Shown: piece after piece, positions 10,530 through 20,987 of the stretch | How positions within the stretch are numbered: position 1 is the first letter of the stretch | Layout: each line of letters starts with the position of its first letter | Origin: Mixophyes australis | Taxonomy: Eukaryota > Chordata > Amphibia > Anura > Limnodynastidae | Length of the DNA: 64,000 nt | NCBI GenBank assembly: GCA_036250195.1 | Contig: JAVHZZ010000003.1 | Span: forward strand, 341,415,875 to 341,479,874 | Direction: 5' to 3' | Notes under the pieces: generated by a model | Database searches by the model: none | Seen by the model: the letters and a program-made list of their open reading frames with translations, nothing else | What the model was told of the DNA's origin: nothing | Program-made: the position numbers and the translations under genes

Positions 10530-10662
10530 GTTTTGTGGAACTACAGGTCTCAGCCAGCCCTGGGTGTCAGAGAATGTTGGCACTTGCAGTTATACAAGCA
10601 TCAGCATGCCCACTCTGTTTATGGCAGCCCGGGCTGGCTGGGACTTGTAGTTCCACAAAACA
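10530..10662. repeat. Foldback with ACTTGTAGTTCCACAA arms
   Basis: Inverted arms at 10530-10560 (ttttgtggaactacaggtct, cagccagccc) and 10631-10662 (gggctggctg, ggacttgtagttccacaaaa) enclose a 70-bp loop. Probably a MITE; termini and target duplication could not be fixed. Confidence 0.65.
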
Positions 10663-11085
10663 AAATGGGATCCATTTGTTTTTGTCACATAAATTTCGTT
10701 ATTACCCTACTACCCACAGCCCAAGGGGGGTAGGAAGAGCCCTAGTGCTTACAGCACTGGACTGGTTATTCCTAGAGGGGGAGCCCGCTCATGTTTTTCG
10801 ACATACCCCACTCCCTAGGGAATCTAGCCCAGCGCTGAACACCTGCCGCGCGCCCCCCCCGCTATAGTGCCACCCACCCTGGCTGGTTTGCCTAGTGCTG
10901 GTTATGTGAAAATCGGGGGGACCCCACGCATATTTTCCCCCAAATTTACCCTAACCAGCAGTAGGCTGGCAGCACTAGGATGTCAAAGAGAGAGCGGGAT
11001 AGGTAGCGCTTCTTCTAAATGTGTATTGCAGCCAAAATAGAATCTGGAGTGGTGTGGGAGGAAATCCCTAACCTCCCAGAGAGAT
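10663..11085. other. GC-richer unassigned repeat-like stretch
   Basis: More GC-rich than its surroundings, with C and G runs. No coding or structural feature was recognised. Confidence 0.3.
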
Positions 11086-11087
11086 AC

Positions 11088-11091
<4 letters not shown>

Positions 11092-11149
<58 letters not shown>
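11092..11149. repeat. (TA)n microsatellite
   Basis: Uninterrupted TA run. Confidence 0.95.
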
Positions 11150-11155
<6 letters not shown>

Positions 11156-11620
11156 GATTCTTGGCGCTAAATAATGTGAATTAAAATAATTTATTGTATT
11201 AAACACAAGTAAACAACACGTTCCGGACGGAACATAATAGCGGCATTATATGCAAAATATGCAAAAAACAGTGCAAATGAAGCACACGATATGTGCACAT
11301 AAATGGTTACAATAGATATGCGAATAAATGTCAGAGTTATGACAGAAAGTTCAACCCGCTAAGATTGCTGTAAATTCACGTTGTAGTGTAGCGGGGTAAC
11401 GTGTTAATGCAGATGAAGGAATTGATACTAATGTCCAAAGAAATATCCGATGATCAGAAAAAAGTATAAGTGCGTATTGGAAGTCCAAATGACTTACATG
11501 GCAGATGTTGGCATGGAAGTCCAGTCTGAAGCGGTGGTCAATCCTGGTATGCGGGAGCGTCTGTTTCCTCCGAACTGTTGGTGGATACTTGTCAGCAGTC
11601 CCGCAGCCTGTGGGTGTTAT

Positions 11621-11925
11621 GGAGGTGCGTGCTCTACGCTTCTCGTCGTAGACGGGCAAATGTCTTTATGCTGCCGTACAATAAAAAATATTCTAGCATG
11701 CTAGAGAGTTCAAATAATTCAAAGCTTTGATGAGATGGTGGTGAATGTTGAATGATGATAATAGTAAAGGACAATGTAACAAACGCGTTTCGCCCGTGGC
11801 TACTGCCGTTGGGCTTCTTCAGGGATTGGTAGCTACTGCCGGTGGACTTCCTCAGGGATTGGTAGCATAAAGACATTTGCCCGTCTACGAAGAGAAGCAT
11901 AGAGCACGTACCTCCATAGCACAGA
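11621..11925. repeat. Foldback with ACGCGTTTCGCC core
   Basis: Inverted arms of about 55-60 bp: 11621-11677 (tatggaggtgcgtgctctac ... acatttgcc-type) and 11862-11925 (the complement, ending gtacctccata). The loop contains 'aacgcgtttcgcccgtgg' (11782-11799), then two copies of a 'tactgccg(t/g)tgg(g/a)cttc(t/c)tcaggga' phrase about 40 bp apart. The surrounding 11.18-12.15 kb probably belongs to the same non-autonomous repeat, with limits not defined. No transposase. Confidence 0.7.
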
Positions 11926-12346
11926 TTCTGCAAATGTTCTACTGAAGTGCAAACATAACTGAACATTAAATGGAAAATATTAGCTATATGTCCTGCATTA
12001 GGCAAATTACACACAATACCACAGTCCTGATTGAGTGTTATGGAGACGGGATTATTTTTTATAAATTTATAAAGCTCTAAAATCTTAGCTTTTCGGAGCT
12101 TGACCCAGATGGTTAACACCATCTGAAGAGGGCGTTAGCTATTCAATCCTATGGGGAGAGCATTGCAGTAGAGGGATCTTTGGATCCCACTCCGGCAGCC
12201 TTCCTACTATCTCCTGCGTTAATTAATGTAAATGACCTCTGCGCAGGTGCCACCCTAAGTCGTGCATGCACAATAAAAGGTCCAGGACAGAACCGGGAGG
12301 TGTCTTTCGAAAAAAAGTCATTGTCTGTATAGCCTCTTATCGGATG

Positions 12347-12465
12347 CACTGTCATCATCATCATCATTTATTTATATAGCGCCACTAATTCCGCAGCGCT
12401 GTACAGAGAACTCATTCACATCAATCCCTGCCCCATTTGGGCTTAGAGTTTAAATTCCCTAACAT

Positions 12466-12501
<36 letters not shown>

Positions 12502-12590
12502 TAGGGTCAATTTGTTAGCAGCCAATTAACCTACCAGCATGTTTTTGGAGTGTGGGAGGAAACCGAAACACCCGGAGGAAACCGACATGA
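12347..12590 (-). mobile_element. V-SINE, 5'-truncated
   Basis: The minus-strand 3' end has the L2-like tail GCGCTATATAAATAAATGATG with an ATG repeat (plus-strand 12354-12381). The body contains the 'cattggctgc'-like region, a (CA)n and the start of the conserved V-SINE central block (ggtttcctccgggtg in complement). It stops inside that block, so the tRNA-like head is missing. Confidence 0.8.
12467..12498. repeat. (CA)n microsatellite within the V-SINE
   Basis: CA run at the variable site that is also a dinucleotide or short repeat in the other V-SINE copies here. Confidence 0.9.
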
Positions 12591-13795
12591 ATTTAATAGT
12601 AAATTGCCCCGTTAATACATCTGTCATCTCTGTGATGACATATGATAATTAACAGGACAAAAGTGCAATTTCTAGTAAATAGGCCCCATATTCAGGAAGC
12701 ATTCTGATAATACCTTGCCTTTACTGTCAATGCTAATACAGGTTTTCTTGCTTACACTAGAAAATATTTATACAAACTATATTTTTGCTTTCTAAGACTT
12801 TACAATTATAAGGACATTTATGTCTAACGTGATTACACTCACAACAAAATAATCCCTTAAAAAAAAGCACACATTTCTAAATGATTGAAGGTTAATTTAC
12901 ATTAGAGCTCAAGAACAGCCTAAAAACGTTACATCTCTCAATTTTTTATCTTCACATTTTTCTTAATTGCCTGAGCTGAAATGACCCGTACACTCACATC
13001 CACCATCATGAAAGATTATAATGCATTGATAAGCTACCAAAGCTTCTTGCAGACAAACATTTGGACTGTAAATCATTTTTAACACTCCTGGTTCATCATA
13101 AAAGTCATACAGCTGTGTCTCATGAAAGCCTGTAACTGATGGGATAAGGTAAATGTATAGTTTTACAGGATTGTGTTTAAGATGTGGAACGCAGCACTAA
13201 ACGCTACCTGCTCAATGAGGACTAAGTAGCTACTAAAATTAATGGACTGTTATTTACCCTTAACCCCAGCATTGTTCATGGATATTGTGATTAATAGTTT
13301 GCTAGCTTTTTCGTAAATCATAAGAAAGTTCATAACGTTGTCCTTGAATATAGTTATATTGTGATTAACAGCTCTGGCATGACTTTTGATCTTCCTTAGA
13401 AATATATCACCTGTATTTGCTCTAATATATGTTATTGTAATACAAATATAATATATTATTATTGATAAACTTTTGTTTAGCCTGGGAAAAAAAATAGAAG
13501 ATTTATTATTGAGATAATAACATGCAATGTAAAAACTATTTTTGGGCATAACATGCATTAGTCGGTCCCTACAGGGGAGTGTGGGAAACTTTTGGGCTGC
13601 AATGGAGAATGGCCAAACCTTATGCATATGGGTTGTCTGATGTGGGTGTGGTTTTACACAATGAACAATAAAAAAATTCAACAATATTTGTTTAAAGAAT
13701 ACTCTGAGCAGGTTTAATGCAGAGCACATTGTAGTGAACAATTTTCAATGCAAAGAGCAATGTGGTGACATGTATACACGCAGAAGAGAATTCTA
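12591..13795. other. AT-rich stretch, no gene seen
   Basis: No recognised repeat. A 163-codon minus-strand open frame (13250-13741) has low-complexity composition and no domain, and I regard it as chance. Confidence 0.4.
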
Positions 13796-14035
13796 GTGTC
13801 TCACTTGCAATACAGTTATTCTAGTGACAAATTAAATTGTAATTAGCATTTGAATAACTAATATACAATACAGTGAGCATTCTAGTGATCAATGCACAAT
13901 TAAGAGAGCCTTCCACTGACAGAAAAACAATACCGAGAGCATTCTAGTGAGCAATATACAATATAGAGAGCATTCTAGTGAGCAATATACAATATAGAGA
14001 GCATTCTATTGATCAACATTTAGAACAGAAATCAG
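13796..14035. repeat. Degenerate tandem array, unit about 31 bp
   Basis: Units of the type 'gagagcattctagtgagcaa' plus 'tatacaatata'. Two adjacent copies (from 13935 and 13966) are 31 bp apart and identical; flanking copies are increasingly diverged. Confidence 0.75.
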
Positions 14036-14119
14036 TCTGGTGACAAATTAATAATCCTGGCAAACAAGTAATCCTAATAAGCAATAAAAAGAGCATTCAA
14101 ATGATCAATATACAAAACA

Positions 14120-14350
14120 TTTGATTCATTAAGGAAAGTAAAGCAAAAAAATGAGTTTCTTTGCATCTTGGCAAAACCATGTTGCATTGGAGGGGGAGGT
14201 ACATTTAAAATGTGGGGACAGATTTATAGTTGGGGTAAGGCATGTCCAAGAACAACTTTAAATTTCAGTGTAAGCATAAAGCTATCAAGTATTTGTGTGC
14301 AACTTGAAAAACAGCCTTTAGTTAACTTATGTGCAAAATAATTAACACAT
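14120..14350. mobile_element. Harbinger-like MITE, partial (same family as 27.7 kb)
   Basis: Starts 'gattcattaaggaaag', then shows family phrases 'accatgttgcattggagg', 'acagatttatagttgggg' and 'aaggcatgtcc'. The right terminus (complement of gattcattaagg) is missing. Confidence 0.65.
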
Positions 14351-14351
14351 T

Positions 14352-14414
14352 TGAACTCATGACCCCAGCGTTGTGAGGCAGAAGTGCTAATCACTTAGCC
14401 ACCGTGCTGCCCAT
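14352..14414 (-). mobile_element. V-SINE tRNA-like head only
   Basis: Complement of 'gtggctaagtgattagcact' with the following 'tctgcctcacaacgctgggg' and 'tcatgagttcaa', the A box to B box part of the SINE. The rest of the element is missing; the neighbouring MITE abuts it. This is not a functional tRNA. Confidence 0.75.
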
Positions 14415-14605
14415 ATGTGACAAGGGGAGAGCGCTGATAGTATATAAGCATCATAGGCACACCCACTCTCCCTTTGTCACACATAACCCTCCAATATTCT
14501 TCCTTTGTCATATAAAAGGGGAAGGGGTCCAAGCACTACTATTGTACACAGGACCACTAAATATCATAAAATAGTGCCCCTGCTTACCTTAATTAACTAT
14601 ATATA

Positions 14606-14947
14606 CAGTGGCTAAGTGGCTAGCACTTCTGACTCACAGCGCTGGGCTCATGAATTCAATTCTCGACCATGGCCTTATCTGTGTGGAGTTTGTATGCTCT
14701 CTCTGTGTTTGCGTGGGTTTCCTCCGGGTGCTCCGGTTTCCTCCCACGCTCCAAAAACATACTAGTAGGTTAGTTGGCTGCTATCAAAATTGACCCTAGT
14801 CTCTCTCTGTCTGTCTGTCTGTCTGTGTATGTTAGAGAATTTAGACTGCAAGCTCCAATGGGGCAGGGACTGATGTGAATGAGTTCTCTGTACAGCGCTG
14901 CAGAATCAGTGGCGCTATATAAATAAATGATAATGATGATGATGATG
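14606..14947 (+). mobile_element. V-SINE, essentially full length
   Basis: Three parts are visible in order. The tRNA-derived head has an A box 'tggctaagtggctagc' (14609-14624) and a degenerate B box 'gaattcaattc' (14651-14661). The V-SINE conserved central block has 'tgtgtggagtttgtatgctc' and 'gtgggtttcctccgggtgct' (about 14680-14735). The L2-like 3' tail is GGCGCTATATAAATAAATGA with TGATGATG repeats, ending near 14947. A (CTGT)n microsatellite (about 14806-14828) sits before the tail. Such SINEs are thought to be mobilised by L2 through the shared tail, and L2 copies occur in this window. Confidence 0.9.
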
Positions 14948-15655
14948 TCTGAGTTTACCATGAATTGCAGGTTCCTGCTCATAATAAAAGGATACTATGC
15001 ACTTTTGTTGCATCATCTCATGTAGCCACTTTCACTTTCTACAATCATTTGATTCTTTTCAAAGGATGACATACATTTGCTATTTGTAGATCTTTCTCTA
15101 ATTAGTAGGATGAATAATTCTACATTAATTACCAATAATGATTTACCATGTGTTTCTGAAAATACTACGTGTCATGATTTGTTTCCATCCATGTATTATT
15201 CATATTCCTTTTTAGACGTATCTTTCAGTTTTCTACATAACCGGTTATGAAGTTGTTGTTGCTAACCTACTTTTCCTAAAATAATATGCGTTCCCTGTTT
15301 TCCAGTTATTTATATAACTGATTAGTTAAAAGGCTGAATGCAAGCTTTTTACTCTCCCTCTTGTTATATCCTGGGAACACGTATGATTAGTAGTGATTAA
15401 AATGGCAACATTAAACATAATATAAACATATTTACCTACATAAAATATGATTAGATGTAGAAGTCACATTGTATATTTGTGAGCGTGTTACAAAGTTTAT
15501 GAAGATGAAGGGAAGAGGGGGACTCACACACACACAAACTGTCCTGAACTATCTGTCATAGTTTACACAAGTATTCATAACTCATCCAGAAAAAGATGGA
15601 TGAGCAAACATCTTAATTAGAGATCACAAGGTAAGAGGAGGTCAAACAGGAGGTC
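14948..15655. other. AT-rich stretch, no gene seen
   Basis: No recognisable repeat or coding signal. Confidence 0.4.
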
Positions 15656-16229
15656 ACATAAAGGAACATGAAATCATGGTACGATAATAATAATAATAAT
15701 AATGGTACAACAAAGTATAATAATTGGATACACTATATAATAAAAAATATATAGAAAATGGACTCACAGGTGGAAATGCTGATGCAGCACTCCAGGCTAC
15801 GGTTCCTATCCAGTGATCGAAGAACACAAGAGGGATAACTTTTGTGTTCTTGGATCCAGGAACTAGATAGAAGGCTGGCGGCAGGTTGGTAGCGTTATCA
15901 GGTCCAGACACAGGCTCAGAGGCAGGTGGCAGGCAGATAGCATAGTCAGTCCAAGGCAGAAGGTCAGCAACTGTATATAGATAGAAGGAGCAGGTTACAG
16001 GACTAGTAAGATAACGTATAACCTACTCTAATAGCTGGGAAATGTACAGGTGTATTCATTACATGAGGATGAGGTTTAACTGTAGCATTGCTGGAATGGA
16101 AGATGTTCAACATAAAGGAGCTTGTTTACGTAAGATACTGCACCAATAACTCTACAGGACCCCCAAACTGAACCCCATCACCTTGGGAAGTGGTCAAAGG
16201 ACCCATTATATGGGGAAGAATCTCTGGAA
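15656..16229 (-). mobile_element. Probable 3' end of the Gypsy remnant
   Basis: Continues the minus-strand Gypsy integrase remnant. Weak matches to the region after integrase can be read in broken frames near 16200-16140. A CAG/GGCAGG-rich segment (15880-15965) and an (ATA)n run (15683-15704) follow. LTR boundaries were not found. Confidence 0.35.
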
Positions 16230-17062
16230 GATCTTTTAATCTATCTGCATGATATTTTCCCTATAGCCCTCAAACTTACAAAGTCTGCCTAACTTTACGA
16301 ACATTAGTAGGAGCAGACATGGGCTTGGAATGCATCCCGTATACATAGAACAAAAGAGAGGAGCCAGTGAAGACTTAAGAAGATTTGTTACTTGCGAATT
16401 TGGCCCATGGCAGGAATTTTCCCTAATCTTAATGAGTCTTAGACATAACATCTAAAGAATTGTCCTTGTTTTAATCACCATTATATTGTGGCCGGTACAC
16501 CAATGAAAAGAAAAAAACAGTGCCAGAACTATTATAATAAATCTTTCTAGAACCTGTAAATAAATTGGAAGCCTCTATCTGAAATGATGTCAGGCTGCCA
16601 TGGAGTTTATCAAAATGGTGAACAAAAAAATGAGGCTAAAGTCTTTGCTGTTGGCAACCCAAGGAGGAGCATGAAATGTGCCAGCTTATTGAATTGATCT
16701 ACAATCAGCTAGGCCAGGGTTTCCCAAACCCAGTCCTCAGGGCTCCCCAACAGTGCAGGTTTTCCATATCTCCTTGCTGGAGCACAGGTGTATTCATTAC
16801 TGACTGACACATTGTAACAGATCCACAGGTGGTCCTAATTATGTCACATGTGATCTGGAAAACCTGCACTGTTGGGGATCCCTGAGGACTGGGTTTGGGA
16901 AACCCTGAGCTAGGCTGTGGTGTAGCCTTTAGATGGAGTCAGATCCACAATAGATATCAATAGTTGAGAGAGTTGTCCACAAGGGAGGATTCTAGAACCT
17001 TTATTCTGAGCACAAATCTCAAAAGTAAGGAGGGTGGGCCACCATACAAACATGGATAAAAG
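16230..17062 (-). pseudogene. Gypsy-type retrotransposon integrase remnant
   Basis: Minus-strand translation shows, in broken frames, a block with 'IVDQFNKLAHFMLLLGLPTA' (about 16700-16650, core of a Metaviridae integrase), then FVHHFDKLHGSL, then a degraded SDRGxQF block (about 16590-16565), then YRPQYNG (about 16500), and further on PWAKFASN (about 16415-16395). Order and spacing match the DDE core of Gypsy integrases. The first catalytic region lies beyond a hAT MITE insertion at 16715-16907, which splits the frame. Multiple stops and frameshifts; non-functional. Confidence 0.75.
16715..16907. mobile_element. hAT MITE with perfect 8-bp target duplication
   Basis: 193-bp palindromic element. 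Termini are CAGGGTTTCCCAAACCCAGT (from 16715) and its near-perfect complement (to 16907). Flanking direct repeats AGCTAGGC lie at 16707-16714 and 16908-16915. Interior: 'gcaggttttcc' against 'ggaaaacctgc'. No transposase. It is inserted in the Gypsy integrase remnant. Confidence 0.95.
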
Positions 17063-17066
17063 ACCA

Positions 17067-17217
17067 GGGGGTATATTTACTATGCACCGGTTCCTGGTGT
17101 TTTGCAGGCATTTTCTTCAAATAGCAATTTTATTAACAACAAAACCTTATGGGCTTTGTCTTTAATAAAATTGCCATTTTAAAAAAAATGCCTTCAAAGC
17201 GCTGGAAATCGGTGCTT
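17067..17217. mobile_element. Palindromic MITE (GGGGGTATATTTACTA end)
   Basis: Inverted arms: 'gcaccggttcctggtgtttt' and 'gcattttcttcaaatagcaa' on the left match the complement 'ttgccattttaaaaaaaatg' and 'gcgctggaaatcggtgc' on the right, around a short loop. The left terminus resembles that of the 1.2/20.8/34.8-kb MITE family but the interior is unrelated. Confidence 0.75.
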
Positions 17218-17412
17218 TGAATGTACTGTATTTAAGGTACAGGTGCAGTATTTTACAGGAAATTTTAAAAGTTTTATTTAACAAAAGGGGCAGTTATAAA
17301 GTGGTGGCAAACCTAGGCACACTTCAAGATTGTGGAGGTATCTCTCCCACGAGAGCAATTTAGCACAGCTTAACGTTAACTAATTTTGAAAATAATATTG
17401 TTTTGAGTTACA

Positions 17413-17448
<36 letters not shown>

Positions 17449-18451
17449 AGGAAATAAAATGGAAAAATATGATACAGGCAAAAGCAGATTTAAAAAAATG
17501 AGTAATACAACAGCATACAGTATAACATTTCCTTTACGTAAGATGGAAACTAGAGAGCATTATAGTAACACTAAAATCAATAACGCTAATCACAGTTTAC
17601 AGTAAGTTAATGAGTGTTTGGAGGTAAGCAAATGTTTGCTACATTGCATAGCAATTACTAAGACACTAGAACTACAATCAACACTGTTGTTATCATTCTC
17701 TATATAAAAACAAAAACCGAGTGATGCAGTCAGAAAATAGAATAATGCAAAATGTCTAGGATGCTAAAATATTTAGTACTTTACAAAATAACAAACATAT
17801 TAGTCATAAGAGTAACAGATGCCCCTAAAATTATTCCAAAACACAAGACAAAAAGCAGCTAAAGGTCTTTTGTTAAGTGCAAATGGTCATATACGTCGAT
17901 GTAAATCACATTTGTGAAAATCAAGGAGTACAGCAGGTCAAAATATATATTTGTGCTGCGGAGCGGCCGTTTTGTGTTTGTGAATGACCACCAGTGTGTG
18001 TAGATGGCAGTAGGCTTAAACCTAAAAAGCTATATTATTACATAATATACATGCTACTGTTCATTTTCATTATTGTTTTTGTCAGTAATTCTATTGCAGT
18101 AGCATAACAATTTTTAACATGACTGTTTAGTGATTGATGAGTGTACTATATCTTTATAAAATACATTGTTGAAGCTTAATAATTGGACGAAGGTGGTAAT
18201 CAATCATTTCTGTACACTACAATCCGTTGCGATGCGATTAATGTATTTTCTATCTTTTAATATATAACATAAAGTACTAGTAATGATAAACAGTGCGCAC
18301 TACCGCAAAAAACGTCCAATCAAGACAAATGTCAATAGACTAAATGAAAATCCAAGGTGCTCCTGTTTATCCACACCTTCATAATGCACCAGCAGATCGT
18401 AATCTGCACGTCTTCCCCTTTCAAGACCCAATCTCCACGGCACAAACGAAT
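17218..18451. other. AT-rich stretch, no gene seen
   Basis: Contains a short (TA)n (17414-17445) and otherwise nothing I can name. Confidence 0.4.
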
Positions 18452-19873
18452 TTCTAAAACATCAAACACAAAGGGGGCGCTTCCATAGTGTATTATCAGA
18501 TGTAAAAGATTTATTCATAAACCGTAAAATCATGCACGTACCAGAACAACAAGTATTCACAGCATATCAGGTTACAATTTAGCTTACTCTTCCTTCTAAA
18601 ACATCCCGTTCAGAACAAAGCAGCTCTCCAGCGTGTAATCAAGCGTCTACTCCCTCTACATGTTTCGCGCGCAGGTGACTTCATCAGGAGAACTGTATCT
18701 ACAGCACACTAGACAGCTTTTTATAGGGCCATGTTCTACTGGTGTCCAATAGGTTATATTAACCCCTTTGTAATCACATAGTTAATAACATCCTCTAAGC
18801 ACAGATCGTTATACAAAATTTGTAAAATAAATATTGCCTGATAATAATTCAAGAAGGTAAACCACGTGTGTAGTACAACAATTCATGCACGTGGTTTACC
18901 CTCTTGAATGTAAGTGTGTAAAAAAATATGTAAGAAAAACTAAGAGACCATTAAAAATGTATTTTGCATATTAGTGCATATTTGAACATTTGAGGAATAT
19001 TCGTCATAAGGTTGAAAATCACAGTATCCACAGACATTTCACTAAATGTCATAATACAGGTTACTGTTTAAGGCAATAGAACACGTAGAGGTTGATAAAA
19101 GAGGTGGAGACGTCTTTTGAAATTAGTACAAAGATAAACATATTGATATATACTTTAAATACCTTTGTGCCCTCTAGTTTGAATGAGGTATGCAAAATGA
19201 CCCCTTTTCTGTGATGATAGTGATTGTTTAGTATATATTATATTTGCTGCCATCAAATACTGTATCATTCGATATGAAGGATAAACAATGCCTTGTCTGT
19301 ATAAGCAACTTGGAAATAATATGTGGATTTATGTGAAGTGATAGATCTTATAAAAGAACAACGTTGTAGTAAGACAAGTAGTACGCTTATGTAGCACCTA
19401 AATGTGCAGTATGTATTTTATACTGAGAGAAGCATCTTAAAGTATTTTAAAACATTTTTTAACATTTTAAACATATGTATGCATTTATATAAATTTGTTA
19501 TATGAATGTTCATTTTATTTTATTAATTTATTATTATGTAATATTTCTTTTACAAATTTTGTATAACAATCTCTGCTTAGAGGATGTTATTAACTATGTG
19601 ATTACAAGGGGTTAATATAACCTATTGGATACCAGTAGAACATGGCCCTAGTCTAGTGTGTTGTAGACACAGTTCTCCTGATGAAGTCACCTTCATGTAG
19701 AGGGGGTAGACGCTTGATTACACGGTGGAGAGCTGCTCTGTTATGAACAGGATGTTTTAGAAGGAAGAGTAAGCTGATATGCTGCGTATACTTGTTGTTC
19801 TGGTACGTGCATGATTTTACATTTTATGAATAAATGTTTTACATCTGATAATACACTAAGGTGTTTGATATTC
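18452..19873. mobile_element. Large foldback element, arms about 330-390 bp
   Basis: The left arm (about 18452-18838) and right arm (about 19548-19873) are inverted copies: 'gtgtattatcagatgtaaaa' against 'ttttacatctgataatacac', 'atcatgcacgtaccagaaca' against its complement near 19800, and 'aggttatattaacccctttg' against its complement near 19605. Each arm carries a CTTCATCAGGAGAACTGT-type motif (left at 18679-18696); the left adds 'tgtttcgcgcgcaggtgact' (18661-18680). The arms have diverged by perhaps 10-15%. The 700-bp loop contains a smaller hairpin (18846-18906). No transposase frame; class unknown. Confidence 0.75.
18846..18906. repeat. Hairpin in the foldback loop
   Basis: 'ttcaagaaggtaaaccacgt' pairs with 'acgtggtttaccctcttgaa', with a loop of about 18 bp. 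Confidence 0.85.
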
Positions 19874-19904
19874 TATAAAATATAAAGTGGTGAAGAGGCT
19901 AATT

Positions 19905-20450
19905 AATGTTACCAACAATTAAATTACATTGAGTTTGGTATCATTCTGTTCACAACTGTATGAGAATATTTCCGGTATTATTTATGTAGCTCTCGCACAT
20001 TGCAAATACTAGTTATAAATAATATCACTTTTCATACAGCAAATAGCAAGTCCAGAGATGTCATAAAATAACTAGTTTATACAGGTCTGGAAGTGGGAGC
20101 CTGAAGAAGGACGCCTGGCCACCTGAAGGAACAATGACCAGAGGGATCCACCAATGGTACGTCGAGTTCTTGGGTGGTCATGACACATCACCCTATGAAT
20201 GTGGACCTTAATACTGTAACTGTGTATCTTTGTGATGTCACTGCTTTTTACAACTGTACAGTGTATAAATTGTTCACCTCTTGCTTTGGAAACCAGAGCG
20301 TTCTAATAGAAGCTTGTGTTGCTGCCAACTGCACAGGCGTATGCATTCCACACTTGTCTTGTAATATTTTGCAAATAAAATCTGTATGCTTTGGAACCAC
20401 AGCGATCGCATCGGAGAATCTTTATTGCAAACAATACGTATGGACATAAC
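19905..20450 (+). mobile_element. LTR-like interspersed repeat
   Basis: A TATA-like box (acagtgtataaattgtt, about 20256-20272) and a polyadenylation signal (gcaaataaaa, about 20368) lie in LTR order. A second, opposite-strand copy occurs at 43550-43925 and aligns over most of the length, including 'acaactgtacagtgtataaa' and 'cagagcgttctaatagaagc'. Exact ends and target duplication were not found. The 91-codon frame at 20174-20449 crosses promoter and polyadenylation signal and is not considered coding. Confidence 0.5.
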
Positions 20451-20810
20451 AAAATGTATTCGATTAGTAGTGTTACAGCAGCTTTCAGTGTATGCTACAT
20501 TTATTACTGGAAGTAAAACAATACAGATTGGTAATTTTATCTAATTACTTTCACTCACTCTCCTAACCTAACTTAAACCAGTTGAACATCATACATTTTA
20601 CATCAGAGAAGAAGACTAAACAAATTTGACATATAATTTTTAAAAAATCTAAATCAAAAGGTAAACCTATTTGAAGAGATTAAAAAATGAATAGCCAGTA
20701 GCGGAAATTATACAGTTGGAATGTGATTAAATGTTACTATGAATTTGTTTTAATTTTCCTGTAACAGCTCTTGCCAGGAAGAACAATACCTGACAGTGAC
20801 GACAAACCTG
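20451..20810. other. AT-rich stretch, no gene seen
   Basis: Nothing recognised. Confidence 0.4.
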
Positions 20811-20987
20811 GGGGGTATATTTAATAAACTGTGGGTTTGAAACAGTGGAGGTGTTGCCTATAGCAAAAAATCAAAGTCTAGTTATCATTCATTTAGTAAA
20901 TTCTACAAAATGACAGCTAGAATCTGATTAATTGTTATAGGCAACATCTCCACTTTTTTAAACCCGCAGATTAGTAAATATACCCCC
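20811..20987. mobile_element. Palindromic MITE, copy C (Harbinger-like)
   Basis: Starts GGGGGTATATTTAATAAACT and ends with its complement AGTAAATATACCCCC. Inner arms carry 'gtggaggtgttgcctatagc' and its complement. Same family as copies at 1.2, 1.7, 34.8, 44.1, 49.7 and 50.0 kb. Confidence 0.85.

Noticed and set aside
13250..13741. 163-codon open frame on the minus strand
   Set aside because: AT-driven composition (Asn, Ile, Lys, Phe), no domain, and no promoter or splice context. Probably chance.
14606..14680. tRNA gene with A and B boxes
   Set aside because: It is the tRNA-derived head of a V-SINE, continuous with the central block and L2-like tail; the same head recurs at 14.4, 29.6 and 30.1 kb.
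19905..20450. LTR pair with 43550-43925 delimiting a 24-kb provirus
   Set aside because: The two copies are in opposite orientation and the interior holds unrelated elements.
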